This document shows positions 59,530-64,000 of a stretch of 64,000 nt of DNA, in pieces (within the stretch, counting starts at the first letter, position 1; the number at the start of each line of letters is the position of its first letter). A program made the position numbers and the translations under genes. This DNA is from Arthrobacter woluwensis (lineage in GTDB: Bacteria; Actinomycetota; Actinomycetes; Actinomycetales; Micrococcaceae): contig NZ_FNSN01000003.1 in the NCBI RefSeq assembly GCF_900105345.1, positions 496,001 through 560,000 of the forward strand, in the 5' to 3' direction. Under the pieces are notes generated by a model. It was not told where the DNA came from, made no database searches, and saw only the letters and a program-made list of their open reading frames with translations.

Positions 59530-61221
59530 ATGCTCGATCTCCTCCTGACCCGCGCGACCGTCCGGACCTTCGATCCCGCTCAGCCGTGGGCTGAGGCCGT
59601 GGGTATCACCGACGGCCGCATCAGTTACGTGGGCAGCGCGGCGGACGCCCCGGCGGCCCGCCGGACCAGGGACCTCGACGGCGCGCTGGTCACCCCGGGC
59701 GTGATCGACTCGCACAACCATCTCCTCCTCGGCTTCGACGCCGACGCGGTCAGTCTTGAGGGCGCCGAGACGCTCGAGGAGGTCCGCCGGCGGATCAAGG
59801 AGCTCGCGGACCGTCGCCCCGAGCTCGACTGGATCTGCGCCGAGAACGCCGTCTACTCGGTGGTCCACGGCCGTCGCCCGAACGCCCGTGACCTGGCCGG
59901 CCTGACGGACCGTCCGGTGTTCGTCACGACCTACGACCAGCACTCCGTCTGGCTCAACGAGGCCGCACTGCGGGTTCTGGGGATCAACGACGGTGGCGGC
60001 ATCCCGTGGGGCAACCCCGAGCTCGACGCCGACGGCCGCCCCACCGGCTGGGTCACCGACTTCTACACGAGCGCCATGACCACGGCGGGTCTCGCGGGCC
60101 TCCAGCGCGACATCCCGATGTACTCCCCGGACCGCCGCTACCGGAAGTTCCTCTCGAGCCTGGAAATGGCCACGGCCACGGGCATCACCACGGTCGTGGA
60201 GCCGCAGGTCCCCCTCGCCGAGGTGCCGCTCCTGGACCGTGCCATCCGCGAGGGCAAGCTGTCCTCCCGGGTCATCGCGGCGCTCTTCCACCCTGTCGAC
60301 GCCGACGACGCCTTCCGCCGCGAACTCCGCGACGCCGTCGACCACGGCCCGTCCCACGACCGCCTCCGGCTCGGACCCATCAAGCTCTACGCCGACGACG
60401 TGATCGAACCTCACACCGCCTGGATGCTGGACGATTACGCGAACCGTCCCGGCCATCGCGGGCACCCTTCGGCGGCCCTGGGTGAACTCACGCGGATCGT
60501 CACCGAGCTGGACCGCCTCGGCTTCCAGACCCACACCCACGCGACCGGCGACGGCGGCATCCGCCTGGCGCTGGACGCGATCGAGCACGCCGCGCGGGCC
60601 AATGGGACCACCGACCGCCGCCACGGGATCGTCCACGTCGAATGCCTCGACCCCGCGGACCTGCCCCGGTTCCGTGAGCTGGGGGTCACCGCGGCCATGC
60701 AGCCGCGGCACTGCTCCCCGGATCTCGTGGCCGGGACGTGGATGGAGAACGTGGGCGAACAACGCTGGGACCGTGCCTGGCGGTTCCGGTCGCTCATGGA
60801 ATCCGGGGCTCACGTGGCCCTGTCCAGCGACTGGCAGGTGGGCGAGATGGATCCCGTGGTGGGCTTCTACTCGTCGCTGACCCGGGCCGGGCTGGACGGT
60901 TCGGACGCCTGGACTCCGGCGGAACGCCTCACCCTGGACCAGGCCCTCCGCGGCTACACGGCCGAGGGCGCCTGGGCCTGGCACGCGGAGCACGAACTCG
61001 GCGTCATCAGGCCCGGGGCCCTCGCGGATCTGGTGGCCTGGAGCGGGAATCTCTACGACCACGAGCAGGACCCCGCGGCGCTCCTGGAACACCGCGTGGC
61101 CCTGACGCTGGTGGGCGGCGAGGTGGTGCACGACGCCGACGTCGACCCGGCGCCGGTCCCGGTCTACGGCGGGCAGTCGCACTGCTCGGCCCACGACAGC
61201 CACGCGCCTGCCGAGGGCTGA
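59530..61221 (+). CDS. Amidohydrolase family protein (YtcJ-like)
   Basis: 563 aa from ATG 59530 with AGGA 7 nt before. Metal ligands: DSHNHLLLG (about 60-68, HxH), HTHATGDGG (about 336) and SSDWQVGEMDP (about 445). Length and late GALADLVAWSGNLYD match YtcJ-like amidohydrolases, which hydrolyse amide or imine compounds and often belong to xenobiotic catabolism. ATG 59491 is a longer possibility but falls inside the putative operator. Regulated by the divergent TetR (inference). Confidence 0.9.
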   Translation: MLDLLLTRATVRTFDPAQPWAEAVGITDGRISYVGSAADAPAARRTRDLDGALVTPGVIDSHNHLLLGFDADAVSLEGAETLEEVRRRIKELADRRPELDWICAENAVYSVVHGRRPNARDLAGLTDRPVFVTTYDQHSVWLNEAALRVLGINDGGGIPWGNPELDADGRPTGWVTDFYTSAMTTAGLAGLQRDIPMYSPDRRYRKFLSSLEMATATGITTVVEPQVPLAEVPLLDRAIREGKLSSRVIAALFHPVDADDAFRRELRDAVDHGPSHDRLRLGPIKLYADDVIEPHTAWMLDDYANRPGHRGHPSAALGELTRIVTELDRLGFQTHTHATGDGGIRLALDAIEHAARANGTTDRRHGIVHVECLDPADLPRFRELGVTAAMQPRHCSPDLVAGTWMENVGEQRWDRAWRFRSLMESGAHVALSSDWQVGEMDPVVGFYSSLTRAGLDGSDAWTPAERLTLDQALRGYTAEGAWAWHAEHELGVIRPGALADLVAWSGNLYDHEQDPAALLEHRVALTLVGGEVVHDADVDPAPVPVYGGQSHCSAHDSHAPAEG

Positions 61222-61237
61222 AGTCCCCGAAACGCCA

Positions 61238-61295
61238 CGAGTGGGCCTTTCGATCACAGGATCCCGGACGGGATGGTGAGTGAAAGACCCACTCG
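61238..61295. terminator. Long hairpin between convergent genes (family E)
   Basis: CGAGTGGGCCTTTC (61238-61251) with GAAAGACCCACTCG (61282-61295), then TCAC/GTGA and ATCCCG/CGGGAT inside. One C/T difference leaves a G-U pair. Lies 17 nt past the amidohydrolase stop and before the convergent DUF4235 gene, so it may stop both transcripts. Confidence 0.65.
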
Positions 61296-61323
61296 CGATG
61301 CGGGTGGCGCGGCAGCCGTCAGA

Positions 61324-61584
61324 TCAGACGACGTCCCGCGACTTGTTGAACTTGGCGATGGCCTGCTGGGTGCCACGGTTGGTGAGGACCTGGATCACGG
61401 CGCTCACGGCTGCGGAGATGACCGCGAAGCTGAGGGCCGCGCGGAGGCTCGCCTCGGCGTCGTCGCCCTTCTGCGGGGGCTTGTTGCCCGTGGCCTTCTC
61501 CCACGCGGCGTTCACCAGCTTCGACCCCACGAGACCTGCGCCGATGCTCACGGCCGTACCGAGCAATTTGAACAGAAGCTGCAT
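61324..61584 (-). CDS. DUF4235 membrane protein
   Basis: 86 aa, MQLLFKLLGTAVSIGAGLVG and a second hydrophobic stretch (AALSFAVISAAVSAVIQVLT). This is the standard DUF4235 two-helix actinobacterial protein, function unknown. A conserved middle NKPPQKGDDAE is polar. Confidence 0.88.
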   Translation of the reverse strand: MQLLFKLLGTAVSIGAGLVGSKLVNAAWEKATGNKPPQKGDDAEASLRAALSFAVISAAVSAVIQVLTNRGTQQAIAKFNKSRDVV

Positions 61585-61626
61585 GTTTCTCCCTCACGGT
61601 AATGACAATGCCGTCACTGTAAGCCT

Positions 61627-61744
61627 AGTACGCGAGGGGCCCCGAACGAGCTTGCGAGTTTGGGGAGCGGACTGGGCGCTAGTACGCGAGGGGCCCCGAG
61701 CGAGCTTGCGAGTTTGGGAGCCGGTGGGGAGCTTGCGAGTTTGG
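61627..61744. repeat. Tandem direct repeats (family D)
   Basis: TAGTACGCGAGGGGCCCCGA begins copies at 61627 and 61680 (53-bp period). GAGCTTGCGAGTTTGG occurs three times, the last without the first half. Within each full copy CCCCGA...TTTGGGR can pair. Lies between the DUF4235 and MMPL genes. Confidence 0.85.
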
Positions 61745-61765
61745 AACGCGCTGTCTCCGAAACGA

Positions 61766-61796
61766 CTGAGCCCCCGCCGGGTGGGCGGGGGCTCAG
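61766..61796 (-). terminator. Terminator after the MMPL gene
   Basis: CTGAGCCCCCGCC (61766-61778) with GGCGGGGGCTCAG (61784-61796), 13-bp perfect arms, 5-nt loop, followed on the minus strand by TCGTTT. Lies 15 nt past the MMPL stop. Confidence 0.8.
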
Positions 61797-61810
61797 CTGT
61801 GCGCGACGGG

Positions 61811-64000
61811 TCAGCGGCCGGCGTTGACCGGGTCGCTCTCGGGCTCGTCGTCACGCTGGGCCTTCTGCTCGCCGGCGGCCGGGACCACGGGGATCATCCC
61901 GGTCTCGATCAGCCGTTCGCGCTGCCGGGCTTCCCGGCGGCCGCCCGGGATCGGGCTGCCGAGCTCGCGCGGTTCGGCATCGGGGAGCTGGATGAGCGCA
62001 TGGGAGCCGGTGTGGGCGTGCGGCTCCTCCGGCTGCTCGACGACGACGCGCTTCCCCTTCGCCTTCTTCTTCGGCTTCCCGGGGCTCGCCACGGCGGTGG
62101 CCGGGGCGGTCGACGCGGCGCCCGCTCCGGAGGCGGCAGGGGCGGAGACGCCCGCCGTCGCCGTGGCCAGGGCGGGAGCCGTCCCGTCGGCGTCGTCGGT
62201 CGTGGCGGAGTCCTCACCGTGGTCCTGGTTCAGGCGTGCGCCTTCCACGTCGACGTCCGGAAGGTGCTTCTCCAGCCAGGCCGGCAGCCACCAGGCCCGC
62301 TTGCCCAGGAGGTGCATGGCCGCGGGGATCAGGGTCATCCGGACCACGAACGCGTCCACCAGCACGCCGAATGCCAGGGAGAAGCCGAGCGGCCGGACCA
62401 TCGTCAGGTGGTTGAAGATGAAGCCCGCGAACACGCTGGTCATGATGATCGCTGCGGCGGTGACCACGACGGCGGCGTGCTTGAAGCCGATCCGGACGGC
62501 CGCCTTGGCCTTCGCGCCGTGGACGTAGGCCTCGCGCATGCCGGAGCCGATGAACACCTGGTAATCCATGGCCAGGCCGAACAGCACGCCGATCAGGATG
62601 ATGGGCAGCATGCTCAGGATCGGACCGGGATGCGGGACGTCGAACACGGAGCCCAGCCAGCCCCATTGGTACACGGCCACGACCGCGCCGAACGAGGCGG
62701 CCAGCGACAGCAGGAAGCCGGCCGTCGCCAGGACGGGTACCCAGATGGACCGGAACACCAGGAGCAGCAGGATCAGGGACAGGCCCACCACGATGCTCAG
62801 GTACAGCGGCAGGGCCTCGATCAGCTTGTTCGAGACGTCGATGTTCGCGGTGGTCTGACCCGTGAGGCCGATCTTCACGCCGAGATCGCGCTGGATGTCC
62901 GCTCCCTTGGCACGGATGTCCGCGACCACCTGGACGGTCTTCTCGCTCGCCGGGCCCTCGGTGGGGATCACCTGGAAGACCGCGGTCTGGCGGTCGTCGC
63001 TGAGCTTGGCGGGCACGGCCGCCACGACGCCCGGCACGGAGCGCAGGCGGTCGGCCAGGTCGAGCTGCTTGAGGGCGGCATCCTGCTCGCTGAGACCGGC
63101 CGGGAACTCGCCGACCACGACGATCGGCCCGTTCATGCCGTCCCCGAAGGACGTGCTGATGGTGGAGTACGCCTTGTAGGCGGAGGAGTCGGCGGCCTCG
63201 GAACCGCCGTCCGGCAGTGCCAGGTGCAGCTTCTGCGCGGGGAGCGCCACCACGCCCAGTACGACGACGGACACCACCACGGCTAGCCACGGCCACTTGG
63301 TGACCCACGCGCCCCAGCCGCGGGAGGCGTCGTCGTGATCGGCCAGCGGGTGCGCGGCGCTGTCCGCGGCGCGACGCCAGCCCCGCTTCGAGATGACACG
63401 CTTGCCGATCAGCCCGAGCACCGCGGGCGTCAGAGTCAGGGAGACGAGGACCGCCACGGCGACCGTGGCCGCGGCGGCCAGGCCCATGAGGCTCAGGAAC
63501 GGCAGACCGGGGACGGCGAGGGCGGCCAGGGTGATGACCACCGTGACGCCGGCGAAGAACACGGCGTTGCCGCTCGTGCCGGTCGCGCGGGCGACGGATT
63601 CCTCCATCGACATGCCGGACAGGATCTGACCCCGGTGCCGGTTGACGATGAAGAGGGAGTAGTCGATGCCGACGGCGAGGCCGAGCATGAGGGCCAGGAT
63701 CGGCGTCATGCTGTTCATCTGGATGACGCCCGAGAGCGCGATGGTGCCGCCGACGCCCACGCCCACCCCGGCGATGGCCATGAGGAGCGGAAGACCCGCG
63801 GCGATCAGGGTGCCGAGCATGATGATCAGGACCAGCACCGCCACGCAGAGACCGATGATCTCCGCGGGTCCGGCCAGGCTGCCCAGGTCTTCGGAGAGTT
63901 CCTTGCTCGGGTAGACGTTGAGGCCGGTGTTCTCCGTGGCGACCAGGCTGTTCACCACGTGGTCCCGGTCCTCGGTGGAGAGGGCGCTCAGGGAGCCCTT
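61811..64000 (-). CDS. MMPL/RND-type lipid or drug transporter, N-terminus beyond window
   Basis: At least 729 codons visible, reading open to base 64000. Two MMPL blocks: near the visible N-terminus (VGIDYSLFIVNRHRGQILSG) and later (GLAMDYQVFIGSGMREAYVH), each with GxxxDYxxF proton-relay Asp-Tyr pairs, and helices between. A soluble domain lies between them (GMNGPIVVVGEFPAGLSEQD). A low-complexity tail of about 130 residues rich in A, T, P and K (KPKKKAKGKRVVVEQPEEP) ends it. Actinobacterial MMPLs export lipids or siderophore-like compounds; here the substrate is unknown. Confidence 0.92.
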   Translation of the reverse strand, partial: KGSLSALSTEDRDHVVNSLVATENTGLNVYPSKELSEDLGSLAGPAEIIGLCVAVLVLIIMLGTLIAAGLPLLMAIAGVGVGVGGTIALSGVIQMNSMTPILALMLGLAVGIDYSLFIVNRHRGQILSGMSMEESVARATGTSGNAVFFAGVTVVITLAALAVPGLPFLSLMGLAAAATVAVAVLVSLTLTPAVLGLIGKRVISKRGWRRAADSAAHPLADHDDASRGWGAWVTKWPWLAVVVSVVVLGVVALPAQKLHLALPDGGSEAADSSAYKAYSTISTSFGDGMNGPIVVVGEFPAGLSEQDAALKQLDLADRLRSVPGVVAAVPAKLSDDRQTAVFQVIPTEGPASEKTVQVVADIRAKGADIQRDLGVKIGLTGQTTANIDVSNKLIEALPLYLSIVVGLSLILLLLVFRSIWVPVLATAGFLLSLAASFGAVVAVYQWGWLGSVFDVPHPGPILSMLPIILIGVLFGLAMDYQVFIGSGMREAYVHGAKAKAAVRIGFKHAAVVVTAAAIIMTSVFAGFIFNHLTMVRPLGFSLAFGVLVDAFVVRMTLIPAAMHLLGKRAWWLPAWLEKHLPDVDVEGARLNQDHGEDSATTDDADGTAPALATATAGVSAPAASGAGAASTAPATAVASPGKPKKKAKGKRVVVEQPEEPHAHTGSHALIQLPDAEPRELGSPIPGGRREARQRERLIETGMIPVVPAAGEQKAQRDDEPESDPVNAGR

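Noticed and set aside
61594-61854. 86-codon minus-strand frame with repeated QTRKL-RGPSRT units
   Set aside because: It is a translation of the 53-bp DNA repeats, overlaps the MMPL terminator and has no ribosome site.

Overview
The window is high-GC DNA with dense gene packing, many 4-nt start/stop overlaps (ATGA, GTGA), and several start codons sitting 6-8 nt after a TANNNT-like -10 box with no leader. These traits, together with DUF4235, FBP-domain and LtrA proteins, a siderophore-interacting protein operon and a zinc-free L28/L33/S14 trio, point to an actinobacterium, most likely a Micrococcaceae member of the Arthrobacter type. This assignment is inference from gene content; there is no rRNA gene to settle it. 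The window is chromosomal in character: one tRNA, ribosomal proteins, rlmN and dcd, with no prophage, CRISPR array or recognisable transposase.

Layout. 1-3940 (minus): a five-gene operon with two paralogous NadR-like P-loop NTPases, a DHA2 exporter, a type II thioesterase-like hydrolase and an XRE regulator, with two inverted repeats upstream. 4247-4793: a doubtful small ORF and a charged 53-aa protein with its own terminator. 5081-10710 (minus): M20 amidohydrolase, FAH-family hydrolase, LacI regulator and a secreted Asp-box/ricin-lectin protein with a candidate LacI operator. 10953-14676: an M20/MFS operon divergent from a double-module AsnC regulator. 14695-15834: S4 RNA-binding protein and a membrane protein. 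16100-21881: jetABC of a Wadjet/MksBEF condensin without jetD. 22092-25391: rlmN, FUSC membrane protein, FBP-domain protein with a short upstream peptide ORF. 25600-30855: iron-siderophore uptake operon behind an iron box. 31062-35945: three paralogous SGNH hydrolases, a YciI protein, a Zur-box-controlled AztD-like zinc protein and a MarR regulator. 36251-36965: rpmB-rpmG-rpsN (cysteine-free type), then tRNA-Gly(CCC). 37298-42713: secreted VanY-like peptidase, SRPBCC protein, dcd, homocysteine methyltransferase, RraA-like protein and an SDR. 42919-47740: an ECF41-like sigma factor with a divergent VOC gene, both with ECF41-type promoters; LtrA; a MarR/MFS pair with a palindromic operator. 47784-49465: KhtTU-type cation/proton antiporter. 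49562-50485: AbiEi/DUF559-type nuclease gene flanked by two copies of one hairpin repeat. 50696-58812: UMF1-type MFS and a complete mrpA(B)CDEFG antiporter operon. 58838-64000: TetR and a YtcJ-like amidohydrolase, DUF4235 protein, and a truncated MMPL transporter.

The strongest unexplained signal is a set of long intergenic hairpins in at least three sequence families (A: 21939 and 30906; B: 24579; C: 41792, 42830, 49497, 50570). They share one design. Each arm carries a short motif twice, and loop length is fixed within a family (9 nt in A, 13 nt in C). Two C copies of the same subtype bracket the DUF559 nuclease gene, which resembles a nuclease-plus-palindrome unit. Other points worth following up are the jetD-less condensin operon, the twin-NTPase/thioesterase/exporter operon, and the paired ECF41 promoters.
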